Positions 54,601-63,200 of a stretch of 64,000 nt of DNA are shown here, piece by piece (within the stretch, counting starts at the first letter, position 1; the number at the start of each line of letters is the position of its first letter). Source of the stretch: Pelagihabitans sp965238025 (lineage in GTDB: Bacteria; Bacteroidota; Bacteroidia; Flavobacteriales; Flavobacteriaceae); NCBI GenBank assembly GCA_965238025.1, contig OZ250162.1:2852001-2916000 (forward strand), given 5' to 3'. A program made the translations under genes and the position numbers. The notes beneath the pieces were generated by a model. That model worked only from the letters and a program-made list of their open reading frames with translations, was not told where the DNA came from and did not search any database.

Positions 54601-57600
54601 GCGCAATGGTAATATGGAGTTTCTTGGAAGAAAGGACAATCAGGTCAAGATTAGGGGATTTAGAGTAGAACTGGGCGAAATAGAAAGTACCCTGTCAAAA
54701 CATGGTTCTATAAAAGAGGCTATTGTAAATGTTGTAGTAGATAAAAATGGTCAAAATCAATTATGTGCCTATTTGGTAAGCAAAGATGATTATGACAGGA
54801 AAGAATTAAAGAGTTATCTAAAGGACAGCTTACCAGAATATATGGTGCCGAGTTCTTATGTTATTCTTGACGCGCTTCCCTTAAACAGTAACGGTAAAAT
54901 AGATCGAAAGGCACTACCAGAACCGGATAAAGTCGACGATATAGATAGAGTTTTTATCGCTGCTCAAACAGAAATGCAAAAATCGATCGAAGCAATATGG
55001 AAAGGAATCTTAAGATTAGAACGTATTGGTATTAACGATGATTTGTTCGAACTAGGGGCGAATTCACTTTCTGTAGCCTCTTTTGTTGCCAGGTTTCATA
55101 AGAAAATGGAATATAGTATTGGGGTCCGGGAAGTGTTTCATAACCCTTCAATACAAGATTTGGCGGAATTAGTATCGAGTTTGAAAAAAGGAAAGTTCGA
55201 AGAGATTGAAAAAGCCACGGAGCAGGATAGTTACCCTTTATCCGATGCACAAAGAAGGTTATGGGTCATAAGTCAATTTAAAGATGCGTCAATAGCCTAT
55301 AATATACCATCGACCTCACCTTTACATGAAGTTTCTGATATAGAGCGATTTAAAAGAGCTATTCATGCCGTTATTGATCGACATGAAATACTGAGAACTG
55401 TATTTAAGGAGGATGACAAAGGAGAAATACGACAGTGGATAGTACCTTCAGAAGAACTTGCTTTTGAGATAGGCTATGAAGATTTTAGGCAAGAGGGTAA
55501 TAAAGAAAAGTTAGTTGAACAGTATATAGAAAAAGACGCTAATAAACCTTTTGATCTAGAACAAGGCCCATTATTGCGAGCAAGTTTATTACATGTATCG
55601 GATGACCACTATGTGTTTTATTATAACATACACCATACTATAAGCGATGGCTGGTCGATGGAAGTGTTGTTTAATGATGTAATGGCGTATTATAATACCT
55701 ATACGTCTGGCGAACAGCATATTGAAGAGCTTCGTATTCAGTATAAAGACTATGCCTTGTGGCAATTAAAACAACTTGAAGAAGATTCCTTTCAATCTCA
55801 TCAAGAATATTGGTTAAGTCAGATACAAGGAGATCTTCCACTAATAGACTTACCAACCTCAAAGAAACGTCCTGTGGTAAAAACGAACAATGGGGCCGCT
55901 TTAGAAACATATCTGTCTAAGGAAGTATCGATTGGGTTAAAAGATTTTTCCGTACGAAATGGAGGTACTTTGTTTATGGGGCTTTTGGCTTCGCTAAAAG
56001 TACTTTTTTATAGGTATACCGGACAAGATGATATCATAATAGGTAGCCCTGTAGCAGGAAGGGAGCATCAGGATTTAGAAAATCAAATCGGTTTTTATGT
56101 AAATACACTAGCATTAAGGAATCAATTGAATGCAGAAGATAGCTTTGAGGAGTTTTTTGAAAATGTAAAAAATAGAACACTCGAAGCATATTCACATCAA
56201 ATGTATCCCTTTGACCGTTTGGTTGAAGAAGTGGATTTAAAACGCGATACCTCACGCGGGGCTATTTTTGATGTCATGATGGTGCTACAAAATACAAGAG
56301 CCGCGGATGAAGCTATTGAAATTCATGAGAATCTTATAAACGACATAAGAGAAACGGAATCTAAAACCAGCAAGTTCGATTTATTGTTCAATATAAAAGA
56401 AGTAGGTAATCATCTATCATTTAAAATAGAATATAATACCGATGTATATGATTGGGAACTTATAAAGAAGTTCATGGTTCACTATAAATCGTTGCTTTCG
56501 AAGTTATTGGAAAGCCCAAATGAAGGCATAGGAAGCATAGCTTATTTATGTAAGGAAGAAAGAGAAAAAATTCTCGTTGATTTTAATAATACCAGTGTTT
56601 CCTATGATCAATCCACGGTTATGGAGATGGTTGAGGACCAAGCCTCTAAAACACCTGATGCAGTAGCATTAGTATTTGAAAATGAAGAATTCACATATAG
56701 AGAGGTCAATGAACGTAGTAATCAATTGGCTGCCTATTTAAGGGAAAGACATAAAGTTACCTCTTCGGATAATGTTGGGGTAATGTTAGCGCGTTCAATC
56801 GAGAGCGTTATATCAATGATCGGGGTGATGAAATCAGGGGCATGTTATGTTCCAATAGACCCAGATTATCCTATTGATCGCATTGCCTATATCATAGAAG
56901 ATGCGGCAATAGAAATAGTACTTGTTCAAACAGGGTTGTTCGCCTCTAATGAATTAAAAATAAAACAAACTATAGATGTAAATGCATTGGATGTATCTCA
57001 ATATGCTATAGCAAACCCCAAACCGGTAAACAATCCCGAGGATGGTTCATTTGTTATTTATACTTCTGGATCTACAGGAAACCCAAAAGGAGTTAAACAA
57101 ACGCATCGTATGATGAGCAATCTGATCCAATGGGGAATTAACGATTCCGAAATCGAGAAAGGGTTAAAACATTTACAATACGCATCCTTCAGTTTTGACG
57201 CCTCTTTGCACGATATATATTTTGTCTTGAGTTCAGGAGGTACTGTCTATGTTGCCAATGATATTGAGCGTCTTGACTATCAGTTACTAAAAGAGGAAAT
57301 CATAGAAAAACAAATCGAGGTCCTGTCTTTTCCATTTTCAGCGCTTAATAATTTTTTCAATCAAAATGGATCACAAGACTTTAAAAGCCATAGTATAAAA
57401 TATATCATTTCAACTGCAGAACAGCTATACGTTGCTGGTCATCTGGCCCAATTTATGGATCGGAACCCGGATATAGAATTACACAATCACTATGGTCCAT
57501 CTGAAACCCATGTGGTAACAGCTCATGTGATGAGCGCTAAAAAAGGAAACATAGTCAAAAGATCTTCTATCGGGAAACCTATATCAAATACCGATATCTA

Positions 57601-58420
57601 TATACTGGATCAAGGTTACAATCCAGTACCAATAGGGATAACAGGGGAGATCTATATAGGAGGCTATAATTTGGCCGCAGAATATTTGAATTTACCTGAA
57701 GAGACAAACCAACGTTTTATTGATCATCCGTTTATAAAAAATAAGAAGGTATATAAAACGGGAGATCTTGCATTGTGGAATGAAGATGGGACTATCGAAT
57801 TTTTAGGTAGAAATGATAAACAGGTAAAAGTAAGGGGATACCGAATTGAATTGGGGGAAATAGAGCATGAATTGCAGAAAATGGAAGGTGTGAATACCGT
57901 TGTGGTAATCATGAAGGATATTAATGAAGAACCTGATTTAGTAGCTTATCTGGTTTCAGAGAAAGCGTATAGTACAACAGAATTACGCCACTTCTTATCA
58001 AATAAGCTTCCGAAATATATGCTTCCTTCGCATTATGTTCAATTAGAAGAACTTCCATTAACGTCTAATGGTAAGATTGATAAAAAATCGCTGCCCCACC
58101 CTAAAGATTTTAATTCATCAATGGAAGCGGAATACGTGGCCCCAAGAAATGAAATGGAAGAAAGGTTGGTGTCTATATGGGAAGAAGTATTACAGAAAGA
58201 GAATATTGGTATTAAAGATGATTTTTTTGATTTGGGGGGGCATAGTATAAAAGCGGTTAGAATAACATTGGCAATTCACCGTGAGTTTAATGTTAAAGTT
58301 GAAATCTCTAAACTTTTTACAGAACCGAATATCGCTGAACTTGCCATTGAAATAGAAAACCTTACTTGGCAAAATAAAGTGATTGAGGAAGAAAAAGTAG
58401 CCGATAGTGTAATCCTCTAA
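48617..58420 (+). CDS. NRPS5: three-module synthetase, C-A-T-C-A-T-C-A-T
   Basis: 3267 residues from ATG 48617. ATG 48653 (MIELIELLESLECRLF) aligns better with the TubC domains of the neighbours and would leave the palindrome in the leader. Domains, numbered from 48617: TubC (~13-65), C1 (~80-520, HHIISDG at 216), A1, T1 (Ser1068, LGGDSI), C2 (~1150-1580, HHAILDG at 1280, same subtype as C2 of NRPS4), A2 (~1605-2090), T2 (Ser2150, unusual LGANSL), C3 (~2200-2640, HHTISDG at 2339), A3 (~2670-3150), T3 (Ser3210). Codes: A1 DVWHVSLIDK (Ser), A2 DLYDFSLVWK (Cys-type, with GGATE instead of GPTE), A3 DAHSITHVVK with HYGPSETHVV (Pro-type). C2 is an ordinary C, so no thiazoline is expected. The tail VADSVIL fits docking to NRPS6. 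Confidence 0.92.
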   Translation: MKSNMHNAMDKSMIELIELLESLECRLFVESGRLKLDAPKGVITEEIKTQIKVYKNELVEYLSKVSENYVAIPIAPKQKSYPVSFAQRRLWILSQFEGGSVVYNIPSVVTINTNFEKSVFEATINSIIQRHEILRTVFRKSKEDQIHQFILMLKDLNVHIDFKDFSEKTQLEAKELFESFLTQDSYIPFDLEEGPLFRISIIQITKEKAYLYFNMHHIISDGWSMSILLDEVMKTYYALKDERDFSLPELPIQYKDYSVWQLNQIENGTYDKEKLYWKSELSGELPLLNLPTEKTRPKIKTNDGESLRTYINIDQTARLSSFIQEQGGSLFSVLLTTWKILFYRYTNTRDIIIGTPVSGRVHSDLEAQLGFYINTLALRTKISPEESFSDMNKRVRISSYKAFENQMYPFDCVVQDLEIPRDVSRSSVFDVLLTLQNISNNKSEVPLGQIDQIHRKDAKSKFDLEILIEPLDKVISVEFIYNTSVYERKLVEGLLLNFKNLLFSILEQPDIPISDLYFLSKKESQLLNQFNNSKKEYPKDKTILDLFKEKVNALPEETAVVYGKNELSYQELNEVSSQLADYLKKEYNLQPKDFVALKLYRSEWMLVSILAILKAGAAYLPIDPDYPEERILFIQEDSDYKLCIDEIELEKFKKVKSNYEIEIDAKINLSYPAYVIYTSGSTGMPKGVVNHHAGIYNRLMWKKEYLDVSSSDVVLQKTPFTFDVSVWELLLPMITGCKLVFAKPEGHKDPVYLQELIIDQNVTIVHFVPSMLGIFLQNLNNSCISLSQVVCSGEALPEHMIRAFRNKLKHARIHNLYGPTEATIDVTAIDLTSIDLKGDGVTIGSPVANTSIYVVDQHMQIQPIGVPGELLIGGVQVSYGYLNRPELNKKHFVHSPFTKGEMVYKTGDEVIWLPNGTIRYIGRKDHQVKIRGQRIELGEIEHQLKQKEAVQEVVVLVQENQEEKELVAFLVSEEMETAAKLQVYLSNTLPGYMVPSKYYQLDSLPLTPNGKVDRNILIRHKKDQLATGTEYVGARNEMDSKIIAIWENSLQHEKIGILDNYFALGGDSIKAISIIIKINKILEITIGVSDLYQHQTIENLVDYISGNDFHGNSVENLDGYDQIQQIQAFVEKENEAKNILPLNYKNIYPLVPIEEGMIFSSLLRTDEPIYYDRFVFMATIEDVDSFKSALKTLVKRHSILRTLYYMEDFSQPVKVVLDSIDIPMLFIDLTKRTKEEQSMALGQIRREDLEKRLTFNGDLLYNFKFVQLRDKEYYIVWNFHHAILDGWSVAVFTQELTLLLSKDKANSLPELPYSYKDYCAGVIGRSSSKESLSYWKDLLNDYSRNKLPFNFKGVKISEELGMKVAESTVNETTLRQLVELSERIEVSFKAICLAAHTFLMHIICSEKDVVTGVVSHDRPELEQSERILGCFLNTIPIRVNFDEVKDVSSLIKLVNHYLIYSKKHETHLSHIARSIEEKTTLENPIFDTLFNYMHFHVLEEVESNAEISSATLELDDRLLPSDEMTNTLFDFEVNRKTDGLKLRVKYTPSFFTEEDARDALKMYARILDKFIDLPTLGTDMVINEEDYQELIYDYNDTIVEEDKNIPLHRLFEEQSIKTPDNIALVQNGATLTYKELNERSNEIAHYLIKKGVVAETNVGLLCTRSFDMIIGLFGILKSGGSYVPIDPEYPLQRQEYIIENSKVDIILTNYPGDLEGELPKKEFIGISDIKTGGNKKNPKVQIKGDQLAYTIYTSGSTGNPKGVMIDHYSAVNLIRWVNETFSINEKDRLLFITSVCFDLSVYDIFGILASGGGLVIAQKEEVQDFNVLKELLIAERITFWDSVPTTFNYLVDELEEEGLNAVLPDMRLVFMSGDWIPVQLPERARRFFPNAEIISLGGATEGTVWSNYYPINKVEESWSSIPYGKPIRNNFFYILDDNLQPVPKGTVGELCIGGIGVARGYDNDPEKTRAAFVKDPFTDSLGGRIYKTGDLGRWMRNGNMEFLGRKDNQVKIRGFRVELGEIESTLSKHGSIKEAIVNVVVDKNGQNQLCAYLVSKDDYDRKELKSYLKDSLPEYMVPSSYVILDALPLNSNGKIDRKALPEPDKVDDIDRVFIAAQTEMQKSIEAIWKGILRLERIGINDDLFELGANSLSVASFVARFHKKMEYSIGVREVFHNPSIQDLAELVSSLKKGKFEEIEKATEQDSYPLSDAQRRLWVISQFKDASIAYNIPSTSPLHEVSDIERFKRAIHAVIDRHEILRTVFKEDDKGEIRQWIVPSEELAFEIGYEDFRQEGNKEKLVEQYIEKDANKPFDLEQGPLLRASLLHVSDDHYVFYYNIHHTISDGWSMEVLFNDVMAYYNTYTSGEQHIEELRIQYKDYALWQLKQLEEDSFQSHQEYWLSQIQGDLPLIDLPTSKKRPVVKTNNGAALETYLSKEVSIGLKDFSVRNGGTLFMGLLASLKVLFYRYTGQDDIIIGSPVAGREHQDLENQIGFYVNTLALRNQLNAEDSFEEFFENVKNRTLEAYSHQMYPFDRLVEEVDLKRDTSRGAIFDVMMVLQNTRAADEAIEIHENLINDIRETESKTSKFDLLFNIKEVGNHLSFKIEYNTDVYDWELIKKFMVHYKSLLSKLLESPNEGIGSIAYLCKEEREKILVDFNNTSVSYDQSTVMEMVEDQASKTPDAVALVFENEEFTYREVNERSNQLAAYLRERHKVTSSDNVGVMLARSIESVISMIGVMKSGACYVPIDPDYPIDRIAYIIEDAAIEIVLVQTGLFASNELKIKQTIDVNALDVSQYAIANPKPVNNPEDGSFVIYTSGSTGNPKGVKQTHRMMSNLIQWGINDSEIEKGLKHLQYASFSFDASLHDIYFVLSSGGTVYVANDIERLDYQLLKEEIIEKQIEVLSFPFSALNNFFNQNGSQDFKSHSIKYIISTAEQLYVAGHLAQFMDRNPDIELHNHYGPSETHVVTAHVMSAKKGNIVKRSSIGKPISNTDIYILDQGYNPVPIGITGEIYIGGYNLAAEYLNLPEETNQRFIDHPFIKNKKVYKTGDLALWNEDGTIEFLGRNDKQVKVRGYRIELGEIEHELQKMEGVNTVVVIMKDINEEPDLVAYLVSEKAYSTTELRHFLSNKLPKYMLPSHYVQLEELPLTSNGKIDKKSLPHPKDFNSSMEAEYVAPRNEMEERLVSIWEEVLQKENIGIKDDFFDLGGHSIKAVRITLAIHREFNVKVEISKLFTEPNIAELAIEIENLTWQNKVIEEEKVADSVIL

Positions 58421-58502
58421 AGTTAGAGTATCCCTAGTTTTTGAACATCTATTAAAAACACCAACAGCACCCTATTATTCTTGATAAAAGGAAGGATATA
58501 TG

Positions 58503-58562
58503 AAACCATGATTATGGTTTTGTAAGATTTTATATGGGAATAATATTCACAATCTAAGTTTG
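58503..58562 (+). promoter_or_regulatory. Hairpin and possible internal promoter before the CmlA-like gene
   Basis: The 177-bp gap after NRPS5 holds a 7-bp hairpin AAACCAT (58503-58509)/ATGGTTT (58514-58520). Farther down is TAAGTTTG (58555-58562), an exact match to the -7 consensus TAnnTTTG, 36 bp before the CmlA-like ATG. No clear -33 TTG lies at the usual distance, so promoter activity is only possible. The hairpin lacks a good T tract. Confidence 0.3.
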
Positions 58563-58597
58563 AAAAATCAAAGACAACATAAATAATAATTAGAAAA

Positions 58598-60202
58598 ATG
58601 AAAGCGAAAAAGAATCAATACTATTTAAAATTGAATGTTGCAATTGAAGCGCTAGTTGATAGGTGGTATGCCTGGTCCCATCTGATATCCCCTTCAACAG
58701 CTGCAATGAATATTAAGGAAAGACATTTAAAAATTATGACTTCGTATATAAAGAACCCAAAGATTCATGCAGCTGCTGTAAAAAAGCCAGAAATGCTAGG
58801 AGGACCATTTATTGATTATGATGGTGGTAGAGTGGAGGAAATTAAAGAGTTGTACGAAAACACTGTTACCCAAAGAGCAAATATGCTAGAGTTGTACTCC
58901 GCAATTGGAGAATTAAATACAATGCTTCAAAAAGAAGCGATTGGGTTTTCTTTAAATTCTTTATATGAAAAAGTACCGGATATTCTAAAAGGACTTGTTG
59001 AATTGTATTACGATTTAAACAATCAACCAAATTTTAGATTTTTTGAATCATTGTTATATAATAGTGAATTTTATGATGAATCGGCACAATCTATTTCGCT
59101 ACAATTGGTCGAGTCCGATAATTCCAGATCTTTTTGTTTGAGTACCCCTAGACTCGATGATGATCATTTATTACATCTAAATCTTTCTTTTAAGGAGAAG
59201 GCTATCGATGATTTGTTTAAAATGAAGCGTCAAGCGGGATCTTATGAAGACATTAAAAATGCGTTGGGAGTAAAACCTGATCAAGAAGAGTTTTTTAGAA
59301 GTTTTTTTACAGAAACCCCACCTAAAAAATATGAACGATATACCGGCGATGGAATTAGAACTCGGTATTTTGGACATGCTTGTGTCTTAGTTGAGACTAA
59401 AGAGGTGTCTATTCTGGTTGACCCTGTAATCAGTTATGATGGTTATGAATCAGATGTTAATAGATACACAATTAATGACTTGCCAGAAGAAATTGATTAC
59501 GTTTTAATCACACATAATCATCAGGATCATGTTTTGTTAGAAACCCTTTTACAGTTACGCCATTCTATTAAAAAGATTGTGGTGCCAAGCAGTGGTAAGG
59601 GAAGTTTGCAAGATCCAGGCTTGAGAATAATGTTCGAAAATATTGGATTTGAGAATATTATAGAGTTAGATGATATGCAAACTATAAAATTGGATAGATG
59701 CACAATTACAGGTTTGCCTTTTTTAGGGGAACACTCCGATTTAGATGTTCGGAGCAAGCTGTGTTTTCATGTAGCGCTCCATAATAAGTTTAAAGTCTTA
59801 TTTGTTGCAGATTCATGCAATATAGAGCCTAAACTTTACGAGAGAATCTATGATGTTGTAGACGATATAGATGTTCTTTTTTTAGGAATGGAATGTGATG
59901 GGGCTCCTTTGTCCTGGTTGTACGGCCCATTAATGCCCGAGCCGTTGCCAAGAGATCAAGATCAATCCCGACGATTGGCAGGTTGTGATTTCAATCAAGG
60001 CAGCAGCTTGATTGACATTTTTAATCCTAAAAATGTATTTGTTTACGCTATGGGGCTTGAACCCTGGCTCGAATTTATAAGCTCAATTAAGTATACAGAC
60101 GAGTCTAAACCTATTATAGAATCTAATAGACTTTTGGATAAATGCAAAGAATTGAATATTGATGGTGAACGTTTATTTGGCGAAAAAACTATCGAATATT
60201 AA
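58598..60202 (+). CDS. CmlA-like diiron beta-hydroxylase (metallo-beta-lactamase fold)
   Basis: 534 residues, almost the length of CmlA of the chloramphenicol pathway. The N-terminal ~240 residues form the CmlA-specific domain. The C-terminal part has a metallo-beta-lactamase fold with THNHQDH: His306, His308, Asp310, His311. Glu378 (LGEHSD) stands where hydrolases have His, and Asp405 (VADSCN) follows. These fall within one or two positions of the CmlA iron ligands (305, 307, 309, 310, 377, 403), so a dinuclear iron oxygenase rather than a zinc hydrolase is indicated. CmlA-type enzymes beta-hydroxylate an aminoacyl group held on an NRPS carrier domain. It lies between NRPS5 and NRPS6, so Asn, Ser or another residue of this line is the likely target. 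Confidence 0.93.
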   Translation: MKAKKNQYYLKLNVAIEALVDRWYAWSHLISPSTAAMNIKERHLKIMTSYIKNPKIHAAAVKKPEMLGGPFIDYDGGRVEEIKELYENTVTQRANMLELYSAIGELNTMLQKEAIGFSLNSLYEKVPDILKGLVELYYDLNNQPNFRFFESLLYNSEFYDESAQSISLQLVESDNSRSFCLSTPRLDDDHLLHLNLSFKEKAIDDLFKMKRQAGSYEDIKNALGVKPDQEEFFRSFFTETPPKKYERYTGDGIRTRYFGHACVLVETKEVSILVDPVISYDGYESDVNRYTINDLPEEIDYVLITHNHQDHVLLETLLQLRHSIKKIVVPSSGKGSLQDPGLRIMFENIGFENIIELDDMQTIKLDRCTITGLPFLGEHSDLDVRSKLCFHVALHNKFKVLFVADSCNIEPKLYERIYDVVDDIDVLFLGMECDGAPLSWLYGPLMPEPLPRDQDQSRRLAGCDFNQGSSLIDIFNPKNVFVYAMGLEPWLEFISSIKYTDESKPIIESNRLLDKCKELNIDGERLFGEKTIEY

Positions 60203-60232
60203 ATAAGAAGTAAGAATAAAAATTGATTAGCG

Positions 60233-63200
60233 ATGAAAACTGTAAAAGAAATTATCTCGGAATTTAGAGAGCAGAAAATTAAATTGATTCTTAAAGGAGA
60301 TAATTTAGAAATTATATCTTATAATAATAAATTATCTAAAGAACAGATTGAGCTTTTAAAATCAAACAAGAAAGATATAATACAGTATTTAAGGGAAATT
60401 GATAGGAGTGAATCTATGTCTTACATTCCTAATGTTAGTATAGATTCAAATTATCCCTTATCTAACTCTCAATACAGATTATGGATACTAAGTCAATCTA
60501 AAGAAAGTTCCATCGCTTATAACATGCCATCAAACATACGATTGAATGGTGATTATGATATTGATTTATTTAGTAAAGCAATTTATTCGGTTATTAACCG
60601 TCATGAAATACTTAGAACGGTATTTAAAGAAAATGAAGAGGGAGAAGTGCGTCAGTGGATATTAGATAGAGAGTCCTTAGGTTTCAATATAAAATATAAG
60701 GATCTAAGATCGACTGCAAATAGGGAAACTGCTATCAAGACTTATATTGATACCGATTCCGGCAGGCCTTTTGATTTGGAAACAGGGCCTTTATTAAGAG
60801 CAAGTTTGTTGCAGTATTCAGATGATGAGTATGTTTTTTATTATTGTATGCATCATATTATAAGTGATGGATGGTCTATGGATATACTTTCCAGAGATGT
60901 AATGTCTTTTTATAAATCATTTTTAACAGATACAGAAAATACCTTACCTCCTTTACGCATTCAGTATAAAGATCATACGGCCTGGCAATTGTCTGAATTA
61001 GAAAGTAAGGCTTATGGCGTTCATGAAGAATACTGGCTTTCTAAGCTAAAAGGGACATTACCAGTAATAGATTTTCCGGGTCAGCGTAGGAGGCCAAAAA
61101 CGAAGACATATAATGGCGTAGGCTTGATAAGCAGTATTCCGCAGGTTAAAGTATCTAAGCTTAAGAATTTTGTTAGGTTAGCAGGTGGAAGTATTTTCAC
61201 CCTATTACTTGCAAGTTTTAAAGTTTTACTTTATCGCTATACCAATGAACGGGATCTTATAGTTGGTATTCCGGTTGCCGGAAGGGATAATCCAGATTTA
61301 GAAGATCAAATAGGCTTCTATATCAATGTTTTGGCCTTACGAAGTGAGTTGTTTCCTGATGAGCAATTTGACAAATTTTATCAACGGGTAAAGGAAGATA
61401 CGATGATATCTTTTGATCATCAGACGTACCCTTTTGATTGTCTAATGGACAAATTAAGTCTACAAAGAGATGTTAGTAGGAACCCTGTTTTTGATGTCTT
61501 TTTAGATTATCGCGTTTCTTCAGAGTCAAACTCAAGAAAATTAAAAGAAGGAGAGATAATCAATATAGGGGCTTGCACAGTAAAGTATGATCTGGTTTTT
61601 CAGTTCATGGAAATGTCTGATGGTATAGATATTTTGGCAAAATATAATAGTGATGTTTATGAACCGGGGATTGTACCTCAGTTTTTAAAGCATTTCGAAT
61701 TATTATTAAATAACATTTTAGAATACCCTCAAAAGGTTATTGGGTCAATAAATTACCTGTCTAATCAAGAGGAATTGGATTTATTATCTTGTTTGGAAAT
61801 TCAAGAAAAAACTGTTCGTGGCACCATATTGGATTTGTTTAAGAAGCAAGTAGCATTAAAGCCAGATGAAATAGCATTATTACATGAAGGTAGAATGATC
61901 ACGTTTAGTGAATTAGATAAGTTGTCCAATCAGTTGGCAAATTGTTTATTGACCAAGAATTCTATTGAAAAAGAATCGATTGTTGGAATAAAAATAGAAC
62001 AGAGTGATTGGTTAGTTATTAGTGTTTTAGGGATCTTAAAGGCGGGTGCTGCCTATTTACCCTTATCAGATTCCCTATCCTGGGATAGAGAATCTTATAT
62101 GTTGGAAGATTCTGGAGTAAAATTGATAGTTACAAGTTCTTTGTTTATGATGGAATATTCTCATTATGAAGGAGTTATATTTGCAATTGACATAGAGCTA
62201 GATTCAGATGAATATTCAACTGGCGAAATAAAAAATGAACTTCTACCCCATGAATTGGCCTATGTTATTTATACTTCAGGCTCAACAGGCACTCCTAAGG
62301 CTACTCTTATTGAACATGGTTCTTTATTGAATTATCTTGAATGGGGAAGTTCTTATTATTCCCATTCTGACTTAAAGTCATTATCCTTTGGATTGTTTAC
62401 TCCTTTGTCTTTTGATCTGACTGTAACAAGTTTGTTCTTACCAATATTGAATGGAGGTGTTTTGGATATCTTTCCCAATAATAGCGATGTTTCGCAAACT
62501 TTGAAAAACTATGTAAATAGCGATATTTCAGGGATAAAATTAACTCCCGCACACATTATGCTGCTGGCTAACATGGAATTAAAGAATGAGAATTTAAAGT
62601 TCGCGATTGTTGGAGGGGATGAATTACAAAAGAAGCATATTGCTATTTTGAAATCAATTAATCCCGCTATTAGAATCTATAATGAATATGGCCCTACAGA
62701 GGCGACCGTTGGTTGTACAATTTCTTTGATTGAATCTGAAGATACTATTGATATAGGAAAGCCTATATCGAATACTCAAATATTTATTCTAAATGAGAAT
62801 CATCAGTTAGAACCAATAGGGGTTGTTGGAGAGTTGTGTGTTAGTGGTCATGGCCTAGCCAGAGGTTACTTAAATAATGATGATCTTACCGCTACAAAGT
62901 TCGTCCCACACCCATTTAAGAAAGGGGATAGGTTGTATAAAACAGGTGATTTGGCCAGATGGCTGCCAAATGGTAATATACAGTATATAGGAAGGAAAGA
63001 TAATCAGGTCAAAGTAAGAGGCTATAGAATAGAATTAGGGGAGATAGAGCATTATATAGGACAATACCCAACAATTAAAGATACTGTAGTTGTTACGGCA
63101 CAAAATGAAGAAGATAATAAAGAATTAGTAGCGTATATAGTTTCAGATGATATAGTTAATCAATCAGAATTACGAGTGTATCTATCAAGTAGGTTGCCTA

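Noticed and set aside
58598..60202. Beta-lactamase or quorum-quenching lactonase reading of the metallo-beta-lactamase protein
   Set aside because: The large N-terminal CmlA domain and Glu378 in place of a metal His point to the CmlA diiron oxygenase.
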